Below, piece by piece: positions 9,188 through 16,204 of a stretch of DNA of 64,000 bases (position 1 is its first letter; each line of letters starts with the position of its first letter). A program made the translations under genes and the position numbers. Source of the stretch: Planctomycetota bacterium (GTDB taxonomy: Bacteria; Planctomycetota; B15-G4); NCBI GenBank assembly GCA_029259715.1, contig JAJDEP010000003.1:124001-188000 (forward strand), written 5' to 3'. The notes under the pieces are model-generated. The model did no database searches and was not told where the DNA came from. It was given only the letters and a program-made list of their open reading frames with translations.

Positions 9188-9682
9188 ATGATCCGCTGCC
9201 GACACCGTCGCGAGCACGGCTTCACGCTGCTGGAGCTGACCATCGTCGTCATGGTGCTCGCCTTGATGGCCGCTGTGGCCGTGACGGCGGCCGGCAGCCA
9301 GGACGAACAGCAGCTCGAGCTCTCCGAGATCCACATGCGCGACGCGCTTGATCGCGCCCGGGCCCTGGCTCGTTCGCAGCGCTCACCCCACGCCGTCGTG
9401 TTCGACGAGAGCGGCAACCGCTTCGCGCTTGTGGACGAATCGGGTGGGATCGTCACCGACCCCCTCACGCGACGCCCCGACGTGGTCGACTTCACCCTCC
9501 CGGGCGCCCCTCAGCGCATCGAAGTCGTGAGCGCCGACTTCGGCACGGCCGGAACGGCCGCCATCTTCGATGCGCAGGGCGTCCCGCTCACGGGTGGCAC
9601 CCTCGTGCTCAGGCGCGGCGGGGTGACGCACACCCTCTCCTTCGAGGCCGCCACCGGCCAGCTGATCCTGGCCGGCTCCTAG
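9188..9682 (+). CDS. Pseudopilin, GspH/FimT-like
   Basis: A 164-residue protein with a short 11-residue leader and prepilin site G-FTLLELTIVVMVLALMAAV, Glu at +5. The segment LSEIHMRDALDRARALARSQ is the hallmark region of GspH/FimT heads. It is the last gene of the pseudopilin operon. Its TAG overlaps the TAG of the convergent trmFO gene in a shared CTAG (9679-9682). No pilus ATPase, secretin or inner-membrane platform gene is in the window, so these pseudopilins must work with a machine encoded elsewhere. Confidence 0.85.
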   Translation: MIRCRHRREHGFTLLELTIVVMVLALMAAVAVTAAGSQDEQQLELSEIHMRDALDRARALARSQRSPHAVVFDESGNRFALVDESGGIVTDPLTRRPDVVDFTLPGAPQRIEVVSADFGTAGTAAIFDAQGVPLTGGTLVLRRGGVTHTLSFEAATGQLILAGS

Positions 9683-11136
9683 ATCGGTCTTCCGGGCGGC
9701 GCGAGAGCCCCGGCCTCCCGGGTCCCGGCGTCCCGGGTCCCGGCGTCCTGGGTGCCGGCGTCCCGGATGGGCGTACGTACCCCAGGCGGCTCAGATCCGC
9801 TCGGCCGTCCGTCCGCTCGACGCGCGATCCAAGCGTCGAGGTCCGCCAGCGCGCGCGAGCGCAACGCCGCCCGTCGCAGCTGGCGGGCACTGCGCCCCTT
9901 GATCGTCTGCTCGAGGGGCGGCACCAGTCCGAAGTTGCTGTTCATGGGCTGGAAGTGGCGCGGGTCAGCCTCCCGCAGATACGCCAGCAGCGCACCGATC
10001 ATGCAGGTGGCCGGCGGAGGCTCGAAGACACGCCCCGCCAGTCGGTCATCGATGGAGAGACCCGCCATCAGTCCGACGGCGGCGCTCTCCGCGTAGCCCT
10101 CCACGCCGGTGAGCTGCCCCGCGCACCACACATCGGGGCGCGACGTCAGCGACAGGTCGGCACTCAGCGCCGCCGGCGCGTCGAGGAAGGTGTTGCGATG
10201 CACGCTGCCGAGACGCACGAACTCCGCCTGCTCGAGGCCGGGGATCATGCGGAAGATGCGCTTCTGCTCCGGGTACTTCAGCTTGGTCTGGAAGCCCACC
10301 AGGTTGTAGAGCTGCCCGTGGCGGTCCTCGCGGCGCAGCTGCACCACGGCGTGGGCGCGCCGGCCCGTGCGCGGGTCCGTGAGGCCCACCGGCCGCATGG
10401 GCCCGAAGGCCAGGGTCTTGCGACCCCGCGACGCCATCTCCTCGATGGGCATGCAGCCCTCGAAGGGGCGGATCCGCTCGAAGACCTTGAACTCCACCGT
10501 CTCGGCGGCGAGCAGCGCGTCGATGAAGGCGTCGTACTGGGCCTCGTCGAACGGACAGTTGAGGAAGTCGGGCTCGCCCTTGCCCCACCGGCTGGCGGCG
10601 AAGACTCGCTCGCGGTCGATGGACTCGGCCGTGATGATCGGCGCGATGGCGTCGAAGAAGGCCAGGTTCTCGTGGCCCGTGAGGCTGGCGAGCGACGCTG
10701 TCAGCGCATCGCTCGTGAGCGGGCCGGTGGCGATCAGGACCGGCCCCTGCGACGGGACGCCCGCCACCTCGCCGCGCACGGACTCCACGCCCTCAAGCCC
10801 CGTGATGGTCGCGGTCACCTGTCGCGCGAAGCCCTCCCGTTCGACGGCCAGGGACGCGCCGGCCGGCACGGCGTGGTCGCGCGCGGCCGCCACGATCATG
10901 CTGCCCAGGCGCTCCAGCTCCTCGAGCAGCAAGCCCTTGCCGGTGCCCTCGGACGTCGAGCCGAGGGAGTTGCTGCACACCAGTTCGGCCAGGTCTCCGG
11001 TGGAGTGGGCCGCCGTCCCGCGCTCCGGGCGCATCTCGTGCAGCCGCACCCCACGTCCACGCGCCGCCAGCGTCGCGGCCGCCTCGCAGCCGGCCAGCCC
11101 ACCGCCGATGATCGTGACCGGTTCCTGCAGCGACAC
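9679..11136 (-). CDS. trmFO: FAD/folate-dependent tRNA (m5U54) methyltransferase TrmFO
   Basis: Methylates U54 in the T-loop of tRNA using methylenetetrahydrofolate and FADH2. The N-terminal VTIIGGGLAGCEAA is the Rossmann FAD-binding motif, and HEMRPE, LAELVCSNSLGS and FDAIAPI are family signatures. CPFDEAQYDAF and FEGCMPIEEMASRG carry conserved cysteines of the family. I choose GTG at 11136 because GAGGAG lies 6 nt upstream and the product then starts a few residues before the GGG motif, as in known TrmFO. At 485 residues it is slightly long. The excess is a C-terminal tail of four near-perfect pentapeptides of RDAGT type (9705-9764), which is not part of the family. Confidence 0.93.
   Translation of the reverse strand: MSLQEPVTIIGGGLAGCEAAATLAARGRGVRLHEMRPERGTAAHSTGDLAELVCSNSLGSTSEGTGKGLLLEELERLGSMIVAAARDHAVPAGASLAVEREGFARQVTATITGLEGVESVRGEVAGVPSQGPVLIATGPLTSDALTASLASLTGHENLAFFDAIAPIITAESIDRERVFAASRWGKGEPDFLNCPFDEAQYDAFIDALLAAETVEFKVFERIRPFEGCMPIEEMASRGRKTLAFGPMRPVGLTDPRTGRRAHAVVQLRREDRHGQLYNLVGFQTKLKYPEQKRIFRMIPGLEQAEFVRLGSVHRNTFLDAPAALSADLSLTSRPDVWCAGQLTGVEGYAESAAVGLMAGLSIDDRLAGRVFEPPPATCMIGALLAYLREADPRHFQPMNSNFGLVPPLEQTIKGRSARQLRRAALRSRALADLDAWIARRADGRPSGSEPPGVRTPIRDAGTQDAGTRDAGTREAGALAPPGRPI
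9705..9764. repeat. 15-bp tandem repeat in the trmFO 3' end
   Basis: Four imperfect copies of a 15-bp unit (GGGTCCCGGCGTCCC on the plus strand), the last three nearly identical. On the minus strand they encode successive R/Q-D/E-A-G-T/A pentapeptides at the C-terminus of TrmFO. The unit length is a multiple of three, so copy-number change would lengthen the tail without a frameshift. Confidence 0.8.
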
Positions 11137-11255
11137 GCGGAGCTCCTCGTCGACCCACCGGTCGAAGCCGGGGAATGGTATCAACCGCCCGACGACCGTG
11201 CCCCCGACGGCAACCTCAGGCCGCGCCCACGCAGAACGCCTGCGGTGCACGCCCC

Positions 11256-12623
11256 TCAGCGCGTGCCCGGCGGTCCCGTCCCGGGTGGCAGGTCGGCGTC
11301 CTCGAGCGACCGGAGGAAGGCCACCAGGTCCGCCTGCTGGCCCGCGTCGAGGTCGAGGGGCGCGAGGATCTTCTCGGGGTGCACCGACTCGACCGCGCCC
11401 TCGAGCGTCGAGTAGTAGCGCACCACGTCCTCCAGCGTCGCGAGTTGCCCTTGGTGCATGTACGGCGCGGTGAGCGACACGTTGCGCAGGCTCGGCGTCT
11501 TGAACTGGCGCCAACCGAAGTGGCCGTCGCGGTTCAGGTAGCCGATCTTCACCTCGCCGTCCTCGGCATCGTCGCTGTGGATGCCATCGGACCGGAACTC
11601 GCTCGCGAAGAGCCGCTGCATGCCCTTGAGGCGCCCGAAGTCCTCCGGTAATCCGACGCGCGCCGGCACGCGGATGTCGTGGAACTCGCGGTCGGTGAAG
11701 TTGGGCCCGGTGTGACAGACCCAGCAGTTGCCGCTGCCCATGAACAGCTTGAGTCCGCGCTGCGCCGAGGCGTTGAGGGCGCCGAGGCCCTCCCGGTCGC
11801 CCGTGCGCAGGCTCGCCACGAAGCGATCGAAGGGCGCGGCGTCCGAGGAGAACCGCGTCACGAAGGCCGCCAGGGCCTTGCCGACGTTCGCGAAGGCCGC
11901 ATCCACCGCCTCACGGTCGCCCGCCTCCATGTCCAGCCAGGCCAGGCGGAAGGGATGCCGGACATGGTCGGGGAAGGGCGCGGCGTGAGCCGGCTCGGGC
12001 GGCAGTTCCGGCAGCGGCCCGAAGACGTCCTCATAGGCCGCCCTCAACGCGGCGTCCGCTTGCAGGTGGCGCACCACGCCGACCCGGCTGAAGGCGTGCT
12101 CCCTGGGGTCCTCGAGGGGCACCAGCGCCTGGGCCCAGAGCGTGTCGGCGCGGCCGTCCCAGAAGAACCAGCGGTTGTGACCCACGTTCCAGAGAGCCGG
12201 GGCGTTGCGACGCACCGGCCCCACCCCCTGGGCCAGGGCGCGCCCATCGGCGAGGGCGTGCTCGGGCAGGTGGCAGGAGACGCAGCCCACGCTGCCGTCG
12301 CTCGAGAGCCCGCGGTCGTAGAACAGTGCGCGCCCCAGGGCCGCGGCGGAGTCCGAGGCGGCGAAGCGGTTGGTCGGGTCGGCGGGCGCCGGTGCGAGGG
12401 GCGAGTGCTGCAAGACGCGCTGCCACTCGTCGTCGGCGAACTCCACGGCGAGGGCCGTCCGCAGGGCGGCGCCCGGGGACACGGGGTCGGTCGATGTGCC
12501 GCCCTCCGCGGTGGTGGAGGCCGACCCATCGGCGGGCTCGGAGCCGCAACCGACCGCCATCCCCGACACGATCAGCGCCATGCACCAACCGGCCGCGACG
12601 CAGCGCCCACGGCGACTCGTCAT
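11256..12623 (-). CDS. Di-haem cytochrome c peroxidase family lipoprotein (CcpA/MauG type)
   Basis: A 455-residue periplasmic di-haem protein that would reduce hydrogen peroxide or, as in MauG, oxidise a protein partner. The two c-type haem sites are CVSCH (C114, C117, H118) and CWVCH (C300, C303, H304), the order expected for the family. The N-terminus has a basic region, a hydrophobic core and MAVGC at position 26, a plausible lipobox, followed by a Ser/Thr/Gly linker. The ATG at 12623 shares ATGA with the stop of the upstream lipoprotein gene, so translation is coupled. The C-terminal YMHQGQLATLEDVVRYY is another family signature. The electron donor is unknown. Confidence 0.9.
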   Translation of the reverse strand: MTSRRGRCVAAGWCMALIVSGMAVGCGSEPADGSASTTAEGGTSTDPVSPGAALRTALAVEFADDEWQRVLQHSPLAPAPADPTNRFAASDSAAALGRALFYDRGLSSDGSVGCVSCHLPEHALADGRALAQGVGPVRRNAPALWNVGHNRWFFWDGRADTLWAQALVPLEDPREHAFSRVGVVRHLQADAALRAAYEDVFGPLPELPPEPAHAAPFPDHVRHPFRLAWLDMEAGDREAVDAAFANVGKALAAFVTRFSSDAAPFDRFVASLRTGDREGLGALNASAQRGLKLFMGSGNCWVCHTGPNFTDREFHDIRVPARVGLPEDFGRLKGMQRLFASEFRSDGIHSDDAEDGEVKIGYLNRDGHFGWRQFKTPSLRNVSLTAPYMHQGQLATLEDVVRYYSTLEGAVESVHPEKILAPLDLDAGQQADLVAFLRSLEDADLPPGTGPPGTR

Positions 12624-13204
12624 TCGATGACCATGTCGAAGCGGATGCCTTCCGCCAGGTGCGCGCGCACGATGTCGATGGTGATCTGCCACCGGCCGGG
12701 CATGTGGAAGAGCATGCCGCGCAGGCGATAGCGCCCGTCGGCGTCGCGCGCGATGACCCGCGGCACCAGGTGCATGCCGTGGGCGTGCTCGGGCATCCAG
12801 GCCTCGATGTACACCGACGCATCGAGCACCGGCGCACGGTCCTTGGCCTGCTTCACCCACACGTCCAACTCGAAGGGCTCGTTGACGGGGATCGGGTCCG
12901 GATCCGGCGTGAAGTGCACGAAGAAGTTGCCCGCTTGGGTCACCCCGGCGCGCATCGGCTGCTCGGCCGCATCGCCTCCGGCGTCCCCGTCGGCGTCCTC
13001 GGCATCCTCGCCCCCGCGGGCGCCACCACCATCAGTGCTGCCCCCGTCTTCGCCACCGTCCGCGCCGCCCCCCGGTCCGCCGCTCGCCGCAGGTCCGCAG
13101 GCGGGACACAAAAGGAGCAAGACGGCCACGATGGCCGCGACCCACCGTCGCCGCCCGCCCCGGTTGACCGGGGCTCGGGGGCCTGTTATTGATTGACCGT
13201 TCAA
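12620..13204 (-). CDS. YtkA/FixH-like exported lipoprotein
   Basis: The C-terminal ~110 residues carry a small beta-sandwich pattern seen in YtkA/FixH-like domains (FHVHF-type strands, EAWMPEHAHGMHLVP, GMLFHMPGRWQITIDIV), with several His and Met that could bind copper. Before it lie a signal segment (AAIVAVLLLLCPAC) and a long Gly/Asp/Glu linker. It is coupled by ATGA to the di-haem peroxidase gene, a pairing that suggests a shared periplasmic redox or metal role. The start is uncertain: TTG 13204 gives a basic signal peptide but lies inside the putative TetR operator, while GTG 13129 gives a very short leader. Neither has a clear ribosome site. Confidence 0.7.
   Translation of the reverse strand: MNGQSITGPRAPVNRGGRRRWVAAIVAVLLLLCPACGPAASGGPGGGADGGEDGGSTDGGGARGGEDAEDADGDAGGDAAEQPMRAGVTQAGNFFVHFTPDPDPIPVNEPFELDVWVKQAKDRAPVLDASVYIEAWMPEHAHGMHLVPRVIARDADGRYRLRGMLFHMPGRWQITIDIVRAHLAEGIRFDMVIE
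13193..13204. promoter_or_regulatory. Candidate TetR operator
   Basis: TTGACCGTTCAA has symmetric ends (TTGA/TCAA) and a nearly symmetric core, the form of many TetR-family operators. It sits 9 bp before the TetR start codon and at the head of the divergent lipoprotein/peroxidase pair, so one bound dimer could control both directions. Inferred from position and symmetry only. Confidence 0.45.
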
Positions 13205-13213
13205 GAGCACACC

Positions 13214-13807
13214 ATGCCCGCCACTCAGACTCGCCAACGACTCGTCGAGACCGCCCGCGACCTGTTCTACCGACAGGGCTACGCGCGCACCGGAGTCGCC
13301 CAGATCCTCAAGCAGGCCGGGGTCAACAGCGGCAGCCTCTACCACTACTTCGGCGGCAAACAGGACCTGCTGGTGGCTGTGCTCGAGCATTACCGAGAGA
13401 ACCTCTGGCCCGAGGTCCTCGATCCGGTCTTCGACCGGACCGACGAACCCATTGAGCGCATTTTCGGGGTGCTGGACGGCTATCGCAACATGCTCTTGCT
13501 CACCGGCTGCGGCGGTGGGTGCCCCATCGGCAACCTGGCCCTCGAGCTGGCCGACCCCGACCCCCGCGTGCGCGCCCTGCTGGTCGAGAACTTCGAGAAC
13601 TGGCGCAAGGCCATCGGCGCGTGCATCGACCAGGCGGCCCACCGCTTCCCGGCGGAGATCGACACCGACGCTCTCTCGACCTTCGTGCTCACCGCCATGG
13701 AGGGCGGGGTCATGCAAGCCCGCACCCACCGCAGCCTGGCGCCCTTCGAAGCCTCGGTCGCCATGCTGCGCGACTACTTCGATCGCCTGCTCGTGCGGGA
13801 CCGCTGA
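13214..13807 (+). CDS. TetR/AcrR family transcriptional regulator
   Basis: A 197-residue one-component repressor. The N-terminal domain reads RQRLVETARDLFYRQGYART, then GVAQILKQAGVNSGSLYHYF, the TetR helix-turn-helix at about residues 27-46. The C-terminal ligand and dimer domain contains TGCGGGCPIGNLALELAD, seen in the subgroup whose ligand domain carries a conserved Cys-Pro-Ile-Gly segment. Cysteine in that position could sense electrophiles or redox state, but that is inference. The ATG at 13214 is the first codon that places the helices correctly. It is divergent from the lipoprotein/peroxidase operon, which is its likely target along with itself. Confidence 0.88.
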   Translation: MPATQTRQRLVETARDLFYRQGYARTGVAQILKQAGVNSGSLYHYFGGKQDLLVAVLEHYRENLWPEVLDPVFDRTDEPIERIFGVLDGYRNMLLLTGCGGGCPIGNLALELADPDPRVRALLVENFENWRKAIGACIDQAAHRFPAEIDTDALSTFVLTAMEGGVMQARTHRSLAPFEASVAMLRDYFDRLLVRDR

Positions 13808-13825
13808 GGCGGCACCACGAAAAAG

Positions 13826-13853
13826 GCGGGGCCGTCCCGAAGGACGGCCCCGC
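13826..13853 (-). terminator. Intrinsic terminator for leftward transcription
   Basis: A perfect 12-bp stem, GCGGGGCCGTCC paired with 13842-13853, closes a CGAA tetraloop. On the minus strand the stem is followed by CTTTTTC (the A-run at 13820-13824), so it should end transcripts from the secreted-repeat gene whose stop is at 13977. It lies only 19 bp after the tetR stop and may also help end that mRNA, though the plus side lacks a T-run. Confidence 0.85.
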
Positions 13854-13976
13854 TCCGATCCGCGAGGAATCTCCCGCGCCTGTCAGTTGAGGTCTGTGCT
13901 CAAGGGGGACCCGCAGCTGACCATGGCGGCGCGGTCACGAACCGTTGCAAGTCGTTCATGGGGAAAGTGACGGGCA

Positions 13977-15782
13977 TCACTCGATGACGGCTTGCAGCAC
14001 GATCCGACCATCGTCGTCCACCACCAGGAGGTGAGAGCCGAGCGCCTCGAACTGCAGGACCAGGCGCTTGTTCGGGATCTCCTTGAGGGGATCGAGACTG
14101 GAATCGAGCTTCACATTCAGGCGACCGTTGTCGCCGACTTCGACATGCACCGCATCCACCGACAGGTCGGCGTGGATGAACAGCATCACGTAGTGACCGG
14201 CGGGCAGGTCCTTCAGGCTCACCTGCAGGCGCTCGATGCCCTTGCGCAGGCTCCAACGCAGCGAGCCCGAAGCATCGAGGTCACGGAACTGGGGATCGTC
14301 GAACAGAGTCACGTCACCGAGTTCGGCTGCATCGATGAACCCGCCGGCATTGATCAGGTTCAACGACGCGTTGGACATCTCACCCGTGTGCTTGTCGATC
14401 CGGCGCTGTTCGCGGCGGTACCGGCCCGTGCCTTCCAGAACCGAAGACGGAATGAAGGCGCTCAGCACCACGCTGTCGTCCACGTCGTCACCGGCACGCA
14501 CCTCGATGTGTTGCCCCTTGAGGGGCGTCGCATCGAGATCCAGCGGCAGCGCACCGTCGACGGGGAGCGTGGCGAACACGACCTCACCCTCGTCGTCGAT
14601 GACGTCGAGGCTGCCGATCAGCCGGGGCGTGGCGCCATCACTGCCTGGCGCCGAGACAAACACGCCGTACTCACCCGCGGGAACGTCCTCGAGCTTCACG
14701 CCGAGGGCCACTCCCGCCACGCCTTGCTCGAGGATCACCTGACCCTGAGCACGGTGGACCACGCCGTTGTTCAGCAGCTCGATCTGGAGCCGATCGGCCT
14801 TGGTCCGACCGAGGTCCCGGAACTGACGCCCGGCGCGGTTGGGCGGCCGAACGCCCGAGACCAGCTTCGTCTCGGGCAGGACGCCCTCCAACACGACGGC
14901 GCCGTCGATGATCCGGACGACGGAGATGCTGCGTCCCAGCGGGTCGAAGTCGAGCGGGAGATTGATGTCGAGCTCGTTGCCCACCGCTTCCATGGGCGGG
15001 TCGTCGCTGACGGGCAACCGGAAGTCGATCTCGATCTGGATGAACCCGGTCGCGTCGAAGACCGGCGTGATGGCCGGGCCCCCGACACCGTCGATGCGGA
15101 CCTCGTACTCAGCCGCATCGAGGTTCTCGGTGTCGACCTCGAAGCGCACCTCGGTGAAGCCCTTCTTCGGGCGCGACTCGAAACGCAGTCGCCCCTTGGC
15201 GTTGAAGTCGGGCGTCGCGGACGTGCCGCTCACATTGGCCAGGATCGTCTCGATCTTCGAGCGGCCCTTGCCGGAGAACGGATCTTCAGTGGTGCCGCCG
15301 CCGGAACCCGTGCCGGACGAGCCGCCCGATCCACCACCGGACCCGCCGCCTCCGGAAGGAGCGAAGACATCGGAGATGTAGACGACGCCGCTGGTGTCCC
15401 GCACTTCGATGAGCTGGTTGAACACGTCGAAGTTGAAGAGCGGCTTGGGCGGATCGAGCGGGTTCTCGAACTCGGCTTCGAATTCACCGGGTTCACCGGG
15501 CTCGGGCAGGAGCACGCCGCGATTCACGCCGGCGACCCAGAGCTCGTAGGTCTGCGCCGGCACTTGTTCGATCTCGACCTTGAAGTCGATCGAGTCGCCC
15601 TTGTCGCGCCAACGCGCCTTGGCCTTGGCGTCGGAGTCGACGCCGGTCGAGGTCAGGAACTGGAGCAACTCGACATCGTCGCCGGCTTGCGCCGCCCCGG
15701 CCGTCGGGCCGAGCAGCGCCAGCCCCAGCGCCAAGGCACCGAGTCCGACCTGTCGAGGGAATGCAGGGATGAGAGCAGTCAT
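13977..15782 (-). CDS. Secreted four-repeat protein of unknown function
   Basis: A 601-residue exported protein. The signal peptide runs from ATG 15782 through a hydrophobic stretch to GAAQA, with GAGG 9 nt before the start. The mature part is four diverged repeats of about 130 residues. Each opens with an A-K-(A/L)-R-(W/F) strand, has a central L-x-A-G-x-Y-x-V strand, and closes with D-F-D-P-L-G-x-x-I-x-V-x-D. A Gly/Ser linker (SGGGGSGGGSGGSSG) and three more Gly/Ser residues follow repeat 1. The protein at 22985-24742 is a clear paralogue with the same four-repeat plan (both begin with STGVD..AKARW). I do not recognise the repeat as a named domain. A sigma-54-type promoter lies about 80 bp upstream (15861-15876). 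Confidence 0.75.
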   Translation of the reverse strand: MTALIPAFPRQVGLGALALGLALLGPTAGAAQAGDDVELLQFLTSTGVDSDAKAKARWRDKGDSIDFKVEIEQVPAQTYELWVAGVNRGVLLPEPGEPGEFEAEFENPLDPPKPLFNFDVFNQLIEVRDTSGVVYISDVFAPSGGGGSGGGSGGSSGTGSGGGTTEDPFSGKGRSKIETILANVSGTSATPDFNAKGRLRFESRPKKGFTEVRFEVDTENLDAAEYEVRIDGVGGPAITPVFDATGFIQIEIDFRLPVSDDPPMEAVGNELDINLPLDFDPLGRSISVVRIIDGAVVLEGVLPETKLVSGVRPPNRAGRQFRDLGRTKADRLQIELLNNGVVHRAQGQVILEQGVAGVALGVKLEDVPAGEYGVFVSAPGSDGATPRLIGSLDVIDDEGEVVFATLPVDGALPLDLDATPLKGQHIEVRAGDDVDDSVVLSAFIPSSVLEGTGRYRREQRRIDKHTGEMSNASLNLINAGGFIDAAELGDVTLFDDPQFRDLDASGSLRWSLRKGIERLQVSLKDLPAGHYVMLFIHADLSVDAVHVEVGDNGRLNVKLDSSLDPLKEIPNKRLVLQFEALGSHLLVVDDDGRIVLQAVIE

Positions 15783-15860
15783 GGGAGGTTCCTCGGGGAG
15801 TGCTTCGGATGTGCCCGTTGCGGGGAGCGGGGCTCCGAGGCAGCGGACGGAGGACTCTCT

Positions 15861-15876
15861 TGCATGCCGCGTGCCA
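15861..15876 (-). promoter_or_regulatory. Sigma-54 (-24/-12) promoter, leftward
   Basis: Read on the minus strand the site is TTGGCACGCGGCATGCA. The invariant GG and GC are separated by exactly 10 nt, and the TGGCACG block is perfect; the only deviation is ATGC for TTGC. Transcription would start near 15850, about 70 bp before the four-repeat gene's ATG. Confidence 0.8.
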
Positions 15877-16007
15877 ATGGACCGTTCTCGCCTCGAGCAG
15901 GCGCTACGGGCCCGTTCTCGGGCACGATGCCCCCTCCACGGAGCTGTCCGCCCCGTCTGTCCGCCCGGCCCGGGGCCCTCGCTCATCGATCCCTGTGACT
16001 ACACAAT

Positions 16008-16019
16008 AGACACGTGTCT
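16008..16019. promoter_or_regulatory. Candidate upstream activator site (palindrome)
   Basis: AGACACGTGTCT is a perfect 12-bp palindrome between two sigma-54-type promoters. Its centre is about 95 bp upstream of the predicted rightward start and about 163 bp upstream of the leftward one, the usual distance for enhancer-binding proteins acting by DNA looping. I did not notice another full copy in the window. The obvious candidate ligand is the Fis-type HTH regulator encoded at 17946-22832. Confidence 0.55.
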
Positions 16020-16082
16020 TGATCGTGGACGAACCCGGGAGTGAAAGCCCCCGTCGCCGCGGCGAGCAGCGGATTCCGGCAT

Positions 16083-16098
16083 TGGCACAGGCCTTGCA
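16083..16098 (+). promoter_or_regulatory. Sigma-54 (-24/-12) promoter, rightward
   Basis: TTGGCACAGGCCTTGCA matches the sigma-54 consensus at every conserved position, with TGGCAC, TTGC and 10 nt between the invariant GG and GC. The predicted transcript start is near 16109, leaving a leader of about 95 nt before the ATG at 16205. Confidence 0.88.
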
Positions 16099-16204
16099 CT
16101 GGAGACTCCCGGAATCGAATACAAGGTCCCCCGGTGCGAGGGGTCGCATTCAGTGCGACAATCGAGAATGCAGGCCTCAGGCGGGAGACCAGGAGTTCAA
16201 CACC

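Larger units (their letters stand above)
15783..16204. promoter_or_regulatory. 422-bp divergent regulatory region
   Basis: The longest gene-free stretch in the window. It lies between the leftward four-repeat gene and the rightward PD40-type gene. It contains two opposed -24/-12 sigma-54-type promoters (15861-15876 and 16083-16098) and a 12-bp palindrome between them (16008-16019). Immediately left of the palindrome is a second small dyad, TGTGACTACACA (15994-16005). No convincing reading frame fills the region. Confidence 0.7.
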
